64,000 nucleotides of DNA from Pseudobdellovibrionaceae bacterium. GTDB taxonomy: Bacteria; Bdellovibrionota; Bdellovibrionia; Bdellovibrionales; Bdellovibrionaceae. Positions 27,494 through 38,563 of the stretch are shown here, piece by piece (position 1 is the stretch's first letter; the number at the start of each line of letters is the position of its first letter). The notes under the pieces were generated by a model. The model did no database searches, was not told the origin of the DNA, and saw only the letters and a program-made list of their open reading frames with translations. Both the position numbers and the translations under genes were made by a program. The stretch covers positions 1 through 64,000 of the forward strand of contig JABWCN010000022.1 in NCBI GenBank assembly GCA_013359135.1, read 5' to 3'.

Positions 27494-28918
27494 TTATTCT
27501 CGTTGGTATTCATCTTGGTATCTGATGATGTCATCCTCACCAAGATAGTCCCCTAGTTGAACTTCAACAAACTCAAGGATTCCGGTCCCAGTGTTTTTGA
27601 TTCTGTGTTTTGCTTGTTGAGGAATTTTGATATAGCTACCTCGGTTAATAGGAATTATTTCTTCATTGAGAGTGATTTCTCCAGATCCTTGAGTGATAAT
27701 CCAATGTTCTTCCCGATGATTATGAGATTGGTAGGAGAGTTGTTGTTGAGAAAGAACATGAATCACTTTAGATTTAAATGAATTTTCTTCACGCAAAACT
27801 TCATAACGTCCCCAAGGTCGATCCTCAAAAATGTGTTCCCTGACGGCCTTGTGATTTTCTTTTTTTAACAAATCCACAGCTGTTTTTACTTCTTGAGTCA
27901 GGCCTTTTTGTGATATTAAAAGAGCATCTGCTGTATCAACAATAATCAAATTATGGATTCCAATAGTGGCATAGATTTTTTGTTTAAGTCCATGAATGTA
28001 GTTATTAGAAGACATAACTTCAACTGGTAAAAAATCGGTGTGTGGACTTTTAAAAAGAGAACTGACAGCGTCCCAAGAACCAACGTCACTCCAGCCAATA
28101 TCACAAGGGATACACTTTAGCTTATCAGGACTTAATTTTTCCATAATTGCGTAGTCAATAGAGATATTAGGAAACTGATTATATATATTTTTCAGATTTT
28201 TATTATCTATTTTTTTGGTATTGGTTTCTGTGGTGTAAGGTTGTGAAACTAAAAAATCTGAATTAACAATAGTCTCGGCTGTTTTCCAAATATTGGGAGC
28301 TAGATTTTTAAATAGCTCAATCATTGTAGCTACTTTGAATACAAAAATTCCAGCATTCCAAAAATAGGTTCCAGATTTTACAAAGTGAGTAGCCGCACTC
28401 AATGCGGGTTTTTCTAGGAAGCGCAATACTTTGTGGGGCGCATTGAGCTTTTGAGATTCAAGTTGTATATAGCCGTAACCAGTAGAAGGAAACGTTGGTT
28501 TAATTCCTAGGGTAACAACAAAGCCTTTTTTTGCCTCTTCTGTGGCTTGCTCGATCACACTAAGAAAGGTAGTTTCATTTTCTATTAAATGGTCTGAAGG
28601 AAAAATAGAAATCACTTCTTGATTTTTTCCATTAAGCTCTAAATAGCGACAAAGATAGGCAATAGCTGGAGCTGTGTTTTGCGCCATAGGCTCATACAAA
28701 GCTTGAGCTTTTGAATTCATTTTTTTTATATTTTGTTCCGTCAAAGATTTTAATTCTTGATTTGTTAAAATTAAAGGAGTGCCTAACTTTTCAGCGCGTT
28801 CAAGACTTAAATTTTGAAGTGAGTTATCGAATAAATCACAAAATTGTTTCGGCATTTTAACTCTAGAAACAGGCCATAGGCGTGTTCCACTGCCTCCAGA
28901 AAGTATAACAGGAATCAT
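27494..28918 (-). CDS. manC: Mannose-1-phosphate guanylyltransferase / mannose-6-phosphate isomerase
   Basis: A 474-residue bifunctional type II enzyme. The nucleotidyltransferase motif SGGSGTRLWPVSR lies at residues 7-19 and FLEKP near 166. The C-terminal cupin isomerase domain has EDRPWGRYEVL, QSHNHREEHWIITQGSG and IPQQAKHRIKN. It makes GDP-mannose for LPS or capsule sugars. It is coupled to the upstream ligase gene by an ATGA overlap (28915-28918). Confidence 0.92.
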   Translation of the reverse strand: MIPVILSGGSGTRLWPVSRVKMPKQFCDLFDNSLQNLSLERAEKLGTPLILTNQELKSLTEQNIKKMNSKAQALYEPMAQNTAPAIAYLCRYLELNGKNQEVISIFPSDHLIENETTFLSVIEQATEEAKKGFVVTLGIKPTFPSTGYGYIQLESQKLNAPHKVLRFLEKPALSAATHFVKSGTYFWNAGIFVFKVATMIELFKNLAPNIWKTAETIVNSDFLVSQPYTTETNTKKIDNKNLKNIYNQFPNISIDYAIMEKLSPDKLKCIPCDIGWSDVGSWDAVSSLFKSPHTDFLPVEVMSSNNYIHGLKQKIYATIGIHNLIIVDTADALLISQKGLTQEVKTAVDLLKKENHKAVREHIFEDRPWGRYEVLREENSFKSKVIHVLSQQQLSYQSHNHREEHWIITQGSGEITLNEEIIPINRGSYIKIPQQAKHRIKNTGTGILEFVEVQLGDYLGEDDIIRYQDEYQRE

Positions 28919-30312
28919 GAGTTCTCTCCCTTTGTATTAACATTGAGTTGTAAATCTTTGGTTTGATACTTTTGTATCAAAGCCAAGGTGAGGGCACAAA
29001 AAAATAAATAAACAAGGCGGACTTTGGAGCGCTCGAAATTACATTCGGTGATGGCGCCAACATGAAAACTGATTTGAGCGGCTAAAGAAGCAAGAAAAAA
29101 TGCATTCTTTGTTTTTCTAAAAGCCCTATATGAGAAGTAAATCATCAAAAAAATAAAACACATGTAAAATAAAAAACCTATCAAGCCTGTATTGGAAAGT
29201 GCCTGTAAGTATTGATTGTGGGCATGGCTTTGAAAATGGTCAGCAGGAATATTAAGTTTCTCAAAGTAGTAAGGTAAGTATTGTTTATATTGCCCATGAC
29301 CTACCCCTAGAAAGGGATGGTCTAAAAACATTTGCCAGTTACTCTTCCATAAAACAAGACGTTCGCTATCATAGCTCTGTCCTGGATTTAGACTTTGAAG
29401 AATTCGCTCGTGAAAACTATGCCAAAATTGAAATAGCAGTGCAAAAATACTGGTTAGACCTACTAAAAAAAAGAATCCCATTCTTAGGTTGGCGACGAAA
29501 ACTACAACTAAAAGACTAACGGCTACGCCCATCCAAGCACCGCGAGTCAACGATAACAGAATAGAAAGTCCTGTCAGTAGAATCACTAACCAAAAGAAAA
29601 AATCTATTTTTAACAACTTGGAGGATAATTTAATTTTGAAATCTCCAATAGCTATTGCCGATTTTTGTAGCATGGAAGGTTGAAGCCAAGGATAAACAAG
29701 TAAAATGAGCAAAAAAACGAAATACATTCCATAGATGTGGGCAAAATTCATAGGGTCATCAAATGGGCCCGCAAAACGGGCTCCGTGGGTTAGTGGGGCT
29801 TGTTTAAAGAGATCTATATTTAAGAAAAGACTTAGGGAGCCATATGAAAAACAGATTAAAAGAACAATAAATAGAGGGTAAAAACGATAGATCAAAAGAC
29901 TGTAGCCATTTCTAGAGAAGTTATTTTTATTTTCTTTCTTGAGATCTGCAAAACGAGAAGTTAATGGAAATATAAGAGTGCTTTGTTTTAAAAAATCAAT
30001 TTGTTGCAAAAACCAATATAGAGAATAAAGATTGAGAACCCATTTCCACTCGAAAAAAGCTTGGAAAAAAGTTTCTTTTCCAAGCAAACCTAGAGCTATC
30101 ACTCCTATCCAGGATAGAAAAAAAACAAGCCATAAGTTTTTTTGTGAAGATTGTAAACTGAGAGAAGTCGTTTTTAAAAATGGCAAGTCTCTACGAATTT
30201 GTTTTTTAAAAAAACTAAAAAGACTCACAATCAAAACAATTACTGAGATGGCATCCATGAAAGACTGCGAAATAAGTGTACTACTTAGAAATAAAAAAAA
30301 CAAAAAACTCAT
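28915..30312 (-). CDS. O-antigen ligase family protein (WaaL/Wzy_C)
   Basis: A 465-residue inner-membrane protein with about twelve hydrophobic segments. A periplasmic loop contains HPFLGVGHGQYKQYLPYYF and, after it, HAHNQYLQALSNTGLIGF, the conserved His-containing block of the Wzy_C/WaaL superfamily. Given the ABC-type exporter in the window, a WaaL-type ligase joining O-antigen to lipid A-core fits better than a Wzy polymerase, but the two cannot be separated by sequence inspection. It overlaps manC by four bases and is divergent from the WbaP-like gene. Confidence 0.82.
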   Translation of the reverse strand: MSFLFFLFLSSTLISQSFMDAISVIVLIVSLFSFFKKQIRRDLPFLKTTSLSLQSSQKNLWLVFFLSWIGVIALGLLGKETFFQAFFEWKWVLNLYSLYWFLQQIDFLKQSTLIFPLTSRFADLKKENKNNFSRNGYSLLIYRFYPLFIVLLICFSYGSLSLFLNIDLFKQAPLTHGARFAGPFDDPMNFAHIYGMYFVFLLILLVYPWLQPSMLQKSAIAIGDFKIKLSSKLLKIDFFFWLVILLTGLSILLSLTRGAWMGVAVSLLVVVFVANLRMGFFFLVGLTSIFALLFQFWHSFHERILQSLNPGQSYDSERLVLWKSNWQMFLDHPFLGVGHGQYKQYLPYYFEKLNIPADHFQSHAHNQYLQALSNTGLIGFLFYMCFIFLMIYFSYRAFRKTKNAFFLASLAAQISFHVGAITECNFERSKVRLVYLFFCALTLALIQKYQTKDLQLNVNTKGENS

Positions 30313-30379
30313 TTTATCAAAGTATCTCTAAAATCAAATTTTTGCTACTCTTTGTTTTAAAAAAAGGTTATGGTTTGGC

Positions 30380-31729
30380 ATGATTAAATCTACCATAACG
30401 CCCCGTCATAAACTTTTGATGATGGGATTTGATTTGTTGCTTTTTATCTGTAGTTTTTTTGCGGTCATTGTGATTCGATTTTCTGATTTTTCTCTTAACT
30501 TTGTTAACGCATTTGGTTTTTGGTTTATGGCAGCGGTGCTGCTGGTTACTTCCTACATTTTAGGTGTGTATGACATGGAGGCTACAAAGAAAAAGGAAGT
30601 TTTTATACGAAATTTTCTTTCAGTATTGGGGGCTTTGGCTAGTGTTTTAGTTGTGAACTATCTTTTTGGTAAAGAAAGAGCCGGGATTTTTGGACGAGGT
30701 GTCTTAGTCGGGGCCTTTAGTTTTTTTTGGCTAATGAGTTCGTCCTATCGCTATATGATCTGGTTGCATTTTCAAAAGGTATTAACTCAGTTAAATTACT
30801 TGTTTCTTTGTCATGATAATAATTTAGCTATGCTTAAGAGTGAGTTCTTAACAAAGACACAATCCCGATCAGAGGTCTTTTTACCTAAGATAAATAAAGA
30901 CGTCGTGGTACTTGAAAGTCTCTTGCGAGACAAATTAAAATGTGCTTGGACCGCTGTCATTCTTGCTGTGCCTCAAAAATATTGGAGTGATGAGTTTTCA
31001 GATCTATTGATGCAAGTGAGGTTTCAAGGTACTCAGATTATTTCTGTAAGTGATTTTTTAGAAAATCAACTGCAAAAAATTCCCGTCGATTTTTTGAATC
31101 AAGAGTGGTTTATTTTTGAAAAAGGTTTTACTCTCATTAATAATCCCATTGGTCTGAGAGTAAAGAGGTTGGCTGATTTAATGCTAGCTTTGATTTTATT
31201 AAGTCTTACTTGGCCGTTGATTTTAGTCGCAGCTATATTGATAAAATTAGAAAGCCCTGGTGAAGTATTTTATCGTCAAGTCAGAACAGGTCTTAATGAT
31301 CAGGATTTTACAATTTTTAAATTACGGTCAATGAAAAAAAATGCAGAAATGAATGGTGCCCAGTGGGCATCTCAAGGTGATACTCGTGTGACCCTGGTAG
31401 GAAAATGGATTAGGCTTACACGAATTGATGAACTACCTCAACTATGGAATGTCATTCGTGGAGATATGAGTTTTATAGGGCCTCGTCCTGAGCGGCCAGA
31501 GTTTAATGTGGATCTGGAAAAGAAAATTCCATTTTATCGTTTAAGACATATGGTTCGTCCTGGTATTACAGGTTGGGCCCAGGTTATGTATCCTTACGGA
31601 GCTAGTGTTGAAGACTCTAAGCAAAAGTTGCAATTTGATATGTATTATATCAAAAATTTTAGTTTTTTGCTCGATTTTATCATTGTACTTAAAACTATTA
31701 GAGTAGTTATTTTTGGAAAGGGTCGTTAA
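30380..31729 (+). CDS. Polyprenyl-phosphate sugar phosphotransferase (WbaP/WcaJ type)
   Basis: A 449-residue polyprenyl glycosylphosphotransferase. Four N-terminal membrane helices and a cytoplasmic Rossmann-like segment precede the catalytic Bac_transf domain from about residue 258. The catalytic domain has KRLADLMLALILLSLTWPLI, VFYRQVRTGLN, FTIFKLRSM, RIDELPQLWNVIRGDMSFIGPRPE and a final membrane-proximal helix. It starts glycan synthesis by moving a sugar-1-phosphate onto undecaprenyl phosphate in the inner membrane. Which sugar is transferred is not visible. Confidence 0.9.
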   Translation: MIKSTITPRHKLLMMGFDLLLFICSFFAVIVIRFSDFSLNFVNAFGFWFMAAVLLVTSYILGVYDMEATKKKEVFIRNFLSVLGALASVLVVNYLFGKERAGIFGRGVLVGAFSFFWLMSSSYRYMIWLHFQKVLTQLNYLFLCHDNNLAMLKSEFLTKTQSRSEVFLPKINKDVVVLESLLRDKLKCAWTAVILAVPQKYWSDEFSDLLMQVRFQGTQIISVSDFLENQLQKIPVDFLNQEWFIFEKGFTLINNPIGLRVKRLADLMLALILLSLTWPLILVAAILIKLESPGEVFYRQVRTGLNDQDFTIFKLRSMKKNAEMNGAQWASQGDTRVTLVGKWIRLTRIDELPQLWNVIRGDMSFIGPRPERPEFNVDLEKKIPFYRLRHMVRPGITGWAQVMYPYGASVEDSKQKLQFDMYYIKNFSFLLDFIIVLKTIRVVIFGKGR

Positions 31730-31830
31730 GATCTTTTAATAGATTTTATTTATTCAATGAGATTTAAATAAATTATAATGTAAACAAAGTAAGTTAGAAA
31801 ATTCATTGTTATGAAATTGAGGAAAACATA

Positions 31831-32793
31831 ATGAAAGTTATTGAGCATATTTTAAAAACGAATGCTAAAAATACAGGACCAGAATTTAGTTATGAAATTG
31901 TGCCACCGCCAAGAGGTCGATCAGTAAAAGATATTATCGATATTACAGAAAAATTATCAGGTCTATCTCCCCAATGGATAGATGTCACAAGTCATGCATC
32001 AAGTGCCTATTACCACGAAAATCCTGATGGAACGATTCATAAAAAGACTTATAGAAAACGACCTGGGACATTGGGTATTTGTGGTATTATTCAAAATCGG
32101 TTTCGTATTGATACGGTGGCACATATTCTGTGTCAGGGATTTACTAAAGAAGAGACTGAAGATGCGCTCATTGAACTTAATTTCTTAGGAATTCATAATG
32201 TCCTGGCTTTGCGAGGGGATACTTTAAATTACCATAAAGAAGTATCAAAGAATCGATCGGTAAATTTATTTGCCTCTGATTTGGTAGAGCAAATAAAAGA
32301 CTTAAATCAAGGAAGGTTTATTGAAGATATTTCAAATTCAGCTCCCCTTGATTTTGGCATTGGAGTTGCTGGGTATCCTGAAAAACATTTTGAAGCTGCC
32401 AATTTTAAAACGGATATCCAATTCTTAAAAAAGAAAGTCGATGCGGGAGCTGATTATATTGTCACGCAAATGTTTTTTGATAATGAAAAATACTTTCAAT
32501 TTAAAAAATCATGTCTGGAAGCTGGAATTACTATACCTATAGTTCCTGGGCTTAAGGTGATTAAAAATACTACGCAGTTAAAGACGATACCTAAAACCTT
32601 CAGTGTAGACTTACCTGAAGTTTTAGTAGATGAAATTATTGAAAATCCAGAACACGTTGAAGAGATTGGTTCAAAGTGGGCGTACAAACAAGTGGAAGAA
32701 CTAGTTAGTCATGGTGAGAAGAATATTCATTTTTACATCATGAATGATGCTAATTTAGTGGTTGATTTGGTTAAAAAGTTTAAAGCCTTATAG
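31831..32793 (+). CDS. metF: 5,10-methylenetetrahydrofolate reductase
   Basis: A 320-residue TIM-barrel flavoprotein with FSYEIVPPPRG near the N-terminus, where the catalytic Glu lies. It also has ALRGDTLNY, the GIGVAGYPEKHFEA block and AGADYIVTQMFFDN, all MetF hallmarks. It supplies 5-methyl-THF to methionine synthase, encoded 25 bases downstream, and the two are clearly one operon. A weak TATAAT lies at about 31776; no riboswitch-like structure was seen in the 101-base leader. Confidence 0.93.
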   Translation: MKVIEHILKTNAKNTGPEFSYEIVPPPRGRSVKDIIDITEKLSGLSPQWIDVTSHASSAYYHENPDGTIHKKTYRKRPGTLGICGIIQNRFRIDTVAHILCQGFTKEETEDALIELNFLGIHNVLALRGDTLNYHKEVSKNRSVNLFASDLVEQIKDLNQGRFIEDISNSAPLDFGIGVAGYPEKHFEAANFKTDIQFLKKKVDAGADYIVTQMFFDNEKYFQFKKSCLEAGITIPIVPGLKVIKNTTQLKTIPKTFSVDLPEVLVDEIIENPEHVEEIGSKWAYKQVEELVSHGEKNIHFYIMNDANLVVDLVKKFKAL

Positions 32794-32818
32794 TTAGACG
32801 ATAAAAGGACACAGGGTC

Positions 32819-35800
32819 ATGATAAAAACGGCACAGTTACTAGAACTTCAAGAGAGACTTAAAAAAGAAATTTTAATTTTAGATGGTGCTATGGGCACAA
32901 TGATTCAGCAATACAAACTACAAGAGTCTGATTTTAAGAGAAATCATTTTGAGTCTATTTCAAGGGACTTAAAAGGTAATAATGACTTATTGAGTTTGAC
33001 TCGTCCGGATGTAATAGAAGAAATTCACCTAGAGTATTTGCGAGCTGGTGCTGATATTATAGAAACCAATACTTTTAATGCTAATAGTCTTTCGCAATCT
33101 GATTATGGACTTGAAAAGGAAGTTATCAAGATTAACCAAGCTGCAGTAGCTGTTGCTAAATCAGCACGTGATAAATTTTTTAAAGAGACAGGAAAGAAAA
33201 CTTATATAGCTGGGGCCTTAGGGCCAACTAGTAAGACGGCATCGTTATCTCCTGATGTTCAGAAACCAGAATTTCGTGCCGTCACTTTTGATGAATTAGT
33301 GGAATGTTATGAGGAGCAAGCTAGATCTCTGATGGATGCCGGAGTTGATATCCTTTTGCCAGAGACAACATTTGATACTTTAAATTTGAAAGCATGTTTA
33401 TTTGCTATTGATAAACTAGAGAGAGAACAACATAAAAAATGGCCTCTAATGATTTCTGTAACGATTACTGATTTGTCGGGAAGAACTCTTTCTGGTCAAA
33501 CAATTAAGGCTTTTTGGTATAGTGTTAGGCATGCACGTCCTTTGAGCGTTGGAATTAATTGTGCTTTAGGCGCTAGAGAGATGAAACCCTATATTCAAGA
33601 GTTGAGTCAAATGGCTGATGTTTTTATCAGCTGCTATCCGAATGCAGGTTTACCAAATCCATTATCTCCGACAGGTTATGATGAAACTCCAGAGTCCATA
33701 GCTTTAGAGTTGAGTCATATGTCAAAGGCTCGTTTGGTAAATATAGTTGGTGGTTGTTGTGGTACTACACCAAAGCATATTGCTGCTATTGCCAAAAAAA
33801 TTAAAGCAGATCTTGGCCATGTTCCTAAGGTGGTCAAGCCCAGTTTAAAACTTTCGGGTATAGAAGCTTTGGAGTCTCCAGTTGACGGGGTTAGATCTTT
33901 TTTAATGGTAGGAGAAAGAACAAATGTAACTGGATCTCCAAAATTTTCCAAGTTGATTAAGGAAGCTCGATTAAGTGAGGCTATTGAAGTTGCAAGGCAG
34001 CAAGTGGAAAGTGGGGCTAACATTCTGGATGTGAACTTTGATGAAGGATTGTTAGACTCAAAGGCGTTCATGAAGAACTTTTTGAATTTATTGATGTCTG
34101 AACCAGAGATTGCTAAAATTCCTATTATGATAGACTCTTCCAAATGGGAAGTTTTGGAAGAGGGGCTTAAATGTTTACAGGGTAAAAGCGTTGTAAATTC
34201 TATTTCACTAAAAGAGGGAGAAGTTAAATTCCTAGAGCAGGCCACGTTAATTAAGAAATATGGAGCAAGTGTTGTTGTCATGGCATTTGATGAAAAAGGT
34301 CAGGCCGTGACTGTTGAAGAAAAAGTGGCTATTTGTAGGCGTGCCTATGATCTTCTTGTGAATAAACTAGATTTTTTACCTGAAGATATTATTTTTGATC
34401 CGAATGTTTTAACTGTTGCAACAGGTATGGAAGAGCATAATAGCTATGCCTATAATTTTATTGAAGCTGTCCGTGAAATTAAATTGCAATGTCCTGGATG
34501 TTTGATTTCAGGAGGAATTTCAAATCTTTCATTTGCTTTTAGAGGAAATAATCTGATTCGTGAGGCTCTGCATAGCGTGTTTTTGTATCATGCTATTAAA
34601 GCAGGTTTAGATATGGGGATTGTGAATGCAGGAATGCTTGAGGTTTATGAAAATATTGAGCCTGAATTAAAATCTCTATGTGAGGCTGTGATTCTAAATA
34701 CAGATCCAGAGGCCTCTGAAAAATTAATTCAATTTGCTGAAAAATTAAAAAGTTTGAATTTACCCCAGCAGATTAAAGAAAAGAAAGAGGAGGATTGGAG
34801 GAGTTTGCCTTTAGAGGAAAGACTGACTTATTCTTTGGTGAAAGGTATTGATTCTCATATAGAAAAGGATACTGAGGATTTACGCCAAAAATTAGTGACT
34901 CCGTTAAAAGTTATTGAAGGTCCTTTGATGGATGGAATGAAGGTCGTTGGTGAGTTATTCGGCCAAGGTAAAATGTTCTTACCCCAAGTTGTTAAAAGCG
35001 CTAGGGTGATGAAAAAAGCCGTGGCATTTCTGCAACCCTTTATGGAAAAGAGTTTAGAAACAGACAAAAAGCAAGGGGCTCAAAATAAGGCTCCGGTATT
35101 TGTGATTGCTACAGTTAAGGGAGATGTTCATGATATCGGAAAAAATATCGTTGGGGTTGTACTAGCTTGTAATGGTTATAAAGTAATTGATTTGGGTGTT
35201 ATGGTTTCCATACAAAAAATTATGGAAGAAGCAAAAAAACATCAAGCCGATATTATTGGTCTTTCAGGATTAATTACCCCCTCATTAGAGGAAATGATTT
35301 TTAATGCAGATCAACTTAAAGACAATTTTTTTGATGTTCCTTTACTCATTGGTGGTGCTACAACATCGAAAGTTCATACTGCGGTGAAAATAGATCCTCA
35401 TTATTTAGGAGCTGTAGTTCATGTCAGTGATGCTTCATTAGTTATAGAAGCTTGTTCCTTATTATTGGGATCGCAGAAAGAACTTCATCGTAAAAAAATA
35501 AAAGATGAGTACCGGCAGATCAGAGAAGCTTATTTGGCAAATCAGAGTCAGAATGAGTTTTTAAACTTAGAGTCATCACGTGCTTTGAAATATCAATGGA
35601 AGCAAGAAAGTGCAATACTTGAAAAACCTAACTTTCTTGGAGTAAGAGTCTTAACTCCAAGTCTTGAAGAAATCATACCCTATATTGATTGGTCACCTTT
35701 TTTCTGGTCTTGGAATTTAAAAGGAGTTTTTCCTCAAATTTTTGATAAAGAGGGAGTTGGAGAGGAGGCTAAGAAACTTTATGACCATGGAATGCAAATT

Positions 35801-36610
35801 TTGAAGTCATGGGCAGAGAATAAAGTTCTTTCCTTAAGGGTTATGCAAGGTTTATTTAAAGCTTGTAGTTTTCATGAGTCTTTATTTTTAAGTCATCAGG
35901 GAGAAATTTGGCATTATCCTTTTTTAAGGCAACAACGACTTAAGGAGATAACTAAAGAGACTCACTATTGCTTAAGTGACTTTATTAAACCTTTAGAGAT
36001 CAAAAAATTAGATACTAAATTTGAAGACAAGAGTATTGATTTTAAAACAGTAATGCAAGCCTTGAAATCTTATTCTCCATCAGCAAGAGAAGACGAGTTA
36101 TTTGAAGACTATTTTGGTGCCTTTGTGGTGACGGCAGGAGAGCAAATTGAAAAAATCGCTAAAGATTACGAGATTAAAAGTGATGATTATCATTCTATAT
36201 TGGTAAAATCCCTAGGTGATAGGATTGCCGAAGCCTTAGCTGAGTGGGCTCATAAGGAAATTAGACGTGAATTTTACTTTGGAGTGAATGAAAAATTAAC
36301 TACTCAGGATTTAATCAAAGAAAACTATCGAGGAATTAGGCCAGCTCCAGGTTATCCTGCGTGTCCTGACCATTCGTCAAAACTGGAGCTTTGGAAGATG
36401 CTAGGTGTAGATGAACTTATCGGTGTTCACTTAACAGAATCTGCTGCTATGACGCCGGCTAGCTCTGTGAGTGGATTTTATTTTTTCCATCCAGAAGCCA
36501 AATACTTTCATATTGGTAAGATTTCGCAGGATCAGATAGAATATCAAACTGAGATAAGAAATTTTTCTCAGGATCAGGCAAGAAAATGGTTTTCAGCATT
36601 GATCGTCTGA
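32819..36610 (+). CDS. metH: Cobalamin-dependent methionine synthase
   Basis: A full-length 1263-residue MetH with all four modules in order. The homocysteine domain carries zinc-site [11 protein letters not shown] near 311. The pterin domain starts [16 protein letters not shown]. The B12 domain carries the cobalt-binding DVHDIGK (768-774) plus [13 protein letters not shown]. The C-terminal SAM-reactivation domain has [16 protein letters not shown]. It transfers methyl from 5-methyl-THF to homocysteine, so the cell needs cobalamin for this route. A strong hairpin follows the stop. Confidence 0.96.
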   Translation: MIKTAQLLELQERLKKEILILDGAMGTMIQQYKLQESDFKRNHFESISRDLKGNNDLLSLTRPDVIEEIHLEYLRAGADIIETNTFNANSLSQSDYGLEKEVIKINQAAVAVAKSARDKFFKETGKKTYIAGALGPTSKTASLSPDVQKPEFRAVTFDELVECYEEQARSLMDAGVDILLPETTFDTLNLKACLFAIDKLEREQHKKWPLMISVTITDLSGRTLSGQTIKAFWYSVRHARPLSVGINCALGAREMKPYIQELSQMADVFISCYPNAGLPNPLSPTGYDETPESIALELSHMSKARLVNIVGGCCGTTPKHIAAIAKKIKADLGHVPKVVKPSLKLSGIEALESPVDGVRSFLMVGERTNVTGSPKFSKLIKEARLSEAIEVARQQVESGANILDVNFDEGLLDSKAFMKNFLNLLMSEPEIAKIPIMIDSSKWEVLEEGLKCLQGKSVVNSISLKEGEVKFLEQATLIKKYGASVVVMAFDEKGQAVTVEEKVAICRRAYDLLVNKLDFLPEDIIFDPNVLTVATGMEEHNSYAYNFIEAVREIKLQCPGCLISGGISNLSFAFRGNNLIREALHSVFLYHAIKAGLDMGIVNAGMLEVYENIEPELKSLCEAVILNTDPEASEKLIQFAEKLKSLNLPQQIKEKKEEDWRSLPLEERLTYSLVKGIDSHIEKDTEDLRQKLVTPLKVIEGPLMDGMKVVGELFGQGKMFLPQVVKSARVMKKAVAFLQPFMEKSLETDKKQGAQNKAPVFVIATVKGDVHDIGKNIVGVVLACNGYKVIDLGVMVSIQKIMEEAKKHQADIIGLSGLITPSLEEMIFNADQLKDNFFDVPLLIGGATTSKVHTAVKIDPHYLGAVVHVSDASLVIEACSLLLGSQKELHRKKIKDEYRQIREAYLANQSQNEFLNLESSRALKYQWKQESAILEKPNFLGVRVLTPSLEEIIPYIDWSPFFWSWNLKGVFPQIFDKEGVGEEAKKLYDHGMQILKSWAENKVLSLRVMQGLFKACSFHESLFLSHQGEIWHYPFLRQQRLKEITKETHYCLSDFIKPLEIKKLDTKFEDKSIDFKTVMQALKSYSPSAREDELFEDYFGAFVVTAGEQIEKIAKDYEIKSDDYHSILVKSLGDRIAEALAEWAHKEIRREFYFGVNEKLTTQDLIKENYRGIRPAPGYPACPDHSSKLELWKMLGVDELIGVHLTESAAMTPASSVSGFYFFHPEAKYFHIGKISQDQIEYQTEIRNFSQDQARKWFSALIV

Positions 36611-36631
36611 AGTAAAAGAAATTTTACTATT

Positions 36632-36655
36632 GAGTCTTACTTTTAAGTAAGGCTC
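36632..36655 (+). terminator. Rho-independent-type terminator after metH
   Basis: GAGTCTTACTT and AAGTAAGGCTC pair over 11 positions (one T-G wobble) with a two-base loop, which would open to a larger loop in vivo. The sequence GATTTTATC follows. It lies 22 bases after the metH stop. Confidence 0.65.
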
Positions 36656-36816
36656 GATTTTATCAATAATTCGCCGTTTAAAACCGCATCAATATATAAA
36701 AAATCTTAATAAACTAGTTTTTTAAATACTTTAGATTCATGTTTTAATTTTTTTACCGAAATAAATTTTAGCTAATAAATTCTTACGATATGGACTTTGT
36801 AATGAAGGAGAGCGTT

Positions 36817-38523
36817 ATGTTTAGTCGAGTGAGTCTTAAAACTAAAATGACTTTAACTGTTCTTATGTCTTGTTTGCTGTGTTCCTTATCAGCACTGACA
36901 ATTTCCTATTTTGCCAATCAGTTACAGCTTCAAGATGGTATTATAGGTAAATCAAGAACTATTTTATCTCGTTTAGATAAGGCACGAAGTTTTGTGGCAA
37001 CCCAAGGAGGATTGAAGCAAACTATGGAGTTGATTGTTAGTAAATACAATTCAGACTCCCAATTAACAGAACAAGATAAAAGTGATATCATGAAACAAGT
37101 TCCTATTGTTGCATCAATGAAAATAGGATCTGATGAAGCAGATAAGGAATTTTATCAATTTAGAATTTTCTCTGATGAACCAAGACGAAAAGAGAACCAG
37201 GCTAATACAGAAGAAATGAAAATTTTTAGACAGTTTGAAATGGATCCTAACTTAAAAGAGATAGTAACTAATGATGGTAAAGTTTTAAGTGTTTTTAAAC
37301 CAGTATATTTAAAAGAAAAAGAAGGTTGCCTGATTTGTCATGGTAGTCCTGAAAAAAGTCCATGGAAAAATGGCAAAGATATTCTCGGTTTTAAAATGGA
37401 AAATTGGAAAGATGGAAAGCTTCATGGTGTTTTTGGAATAATCTCTAATATCAGTGTTGTTTCAAAAGCCCAAACGGAAGGTCAGTTTTTCACTCCAACA
37501 ATGATGTTGTTGGTGGGAATTATAATAGCAACTCTTTTCTCATTGACTTTTGGTTATTCCATTTCTCATAAAATTTGTAATACATTCAATGTGATTTCTA
37601 GAACAATTTCAGAACGTGCTGTGGAAGTGACTCGAGTGGCTAATGCTGTTTCTGATGCTGGTATAAAACTAAATGATATCACTTCTAAGCAAGCCTCTGC
37701 TTTACAGCAAACTAGTTCTGCTGTTGAACAAACAAATGCTATGGTGAATAAAAACTCAGAGAATGCTAAACGGTCTAGAGAAATATCTATTGAAAGTAAA
37801 AGTACGGTTGAAAAAGGAACTAAAGCCGTAGTTGAGGTTATCACTTCAATAGAGCAAATTGCCAACGGTAATGAAAAGATTGTAAATCAAATTCAAGAAA
37901 GCAATAAAGAGATAGGCGAGATTGTTACCTTGATTTCAGAGATAGGAAATAAAACTAAGGTAATCAATGATATTGTTTTTCAGACAAAGCTTTTAAGTTT
38001 TAATGCCTCTGTAGAAGCTGCAAGAGCTGGAGAACATGGTAAGGGCTTTTCTGTGGTTGCTGAAGAGGTTGGTAATTTAGCACATATGAGTGGAAATTCG
38101 GCTAAAGAGATAACTCAGTTGTTAGAATCTAGTATTAATAGAGTGAACGAGATCGTTAATAATACAAAGCAAAGAGTTGAGCGTCACATTATGGAAGGGA
38201 AGGCGCGGATTCAAGAGGGCACTAAAACAGCCAATGCTTGTGGAACTATTCTAACAATTATTGTTGATCAAGTTTCTGAAGTTACAGAAAAAGTAAATGA
38301 GATATCTATTGCGAGTGAGGAACAAAGTCGAGGTATTTCGGAAATTAATAAAGCTATGGGTGAATTAGATTCTTCAGGGCAAGTGAATAGATCTCAAACT
38401 GCTCAATTAACTAGTGAAGCTGAGTTTTTAAAAACCCAAGCTGATGAACTAAAAAAACTAATTCAGGAATTAGATGGTTATGTTGATGGTCAAACTCATA
38501 AGGATGATTCAATAGCTTCATAG
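36817..38523 (+). CDS. Methyl-accepting chemotaxis protein with Tll0287-like (DUF3365) heme-type sensor domain
   Basis: About 568 residues. A short N-terminal membrane helix (about residues 10-28) is followed by a periplasmic domain with CLICHGSPE (CxxCH, Cys171), the mark of DUF3365/Tll0287-like sensors. A second helix (TMMLLVGIIIATLFSLTFGY) precedes the cytoplasmic signalling domain, whose hairpin tip is FQTKLLSFNASVEAARAGEHGKGFSVVAEEV. It should bind a c-type heme or a redox ligand outside and signal through CheA/CheW inside. ATG 36817 is chosen because AAGGAG lies just upstream; ATGs at 36790 and 36802 are possible. It is monocistronic. Confidence 0.88.
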   Translation: MFSRVSLKTKMTLTVLMSCLLCSLSALTISYFANQLQLQDGIIGKSRTILSRLDKARSFVATQGGLKQTMELIVSKYNSDSQLTEQDKSDIMKQVPIVASMKIGSDEADKEFYQFRIFSDEPRRKENQANTEEMKIFRQFEMDPNLKEIVTNDGKVLSVFKPVYLKEKEGCLICHGSPEKSPWKNGKDILGFKMENWKDGKLHGVFGIISNISVVSKAQTEGQFFTPTMMLLVGIIIATLFSLTFGYSISHKICNTFNVISRTISERAVEVTRVANAVSDAGIKLNDITSKQASALQQTSSAVEQTNAMVNKNSENAKRSREISIESKSTVEKGTKAVVEVITSIEQIANGNEKIVNQIQESNKEIGEIVTLISEIGNKTKVINDIVFQTKLLSFNASVEAARAGEHGKGFSVVAEEVGNLAHMSGNSAKEITQLLESSINRVNEIVNNTKQRVERHIMEGKARIQEGTKTANACGTILTIIVDQVSEVTEKVNEISIASEEQSRGISEINKAMGELDSSGQVNRSQTAQLTSEAEFLKTQADELKKLIQELDGYVDGQTHKDDSIAS

Positions 38524-38563
38524 AAGTTTTATAGTTGTTGTTTGTATTTTTTTATTTTAGCCT

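Noticed and set aside
31730-31830. SAM or cobalamin riboswitch upstream of metF-metH
   Set aside because: The 101-base leader is AT-rich without a stable stem or the conserved cobalamin box.
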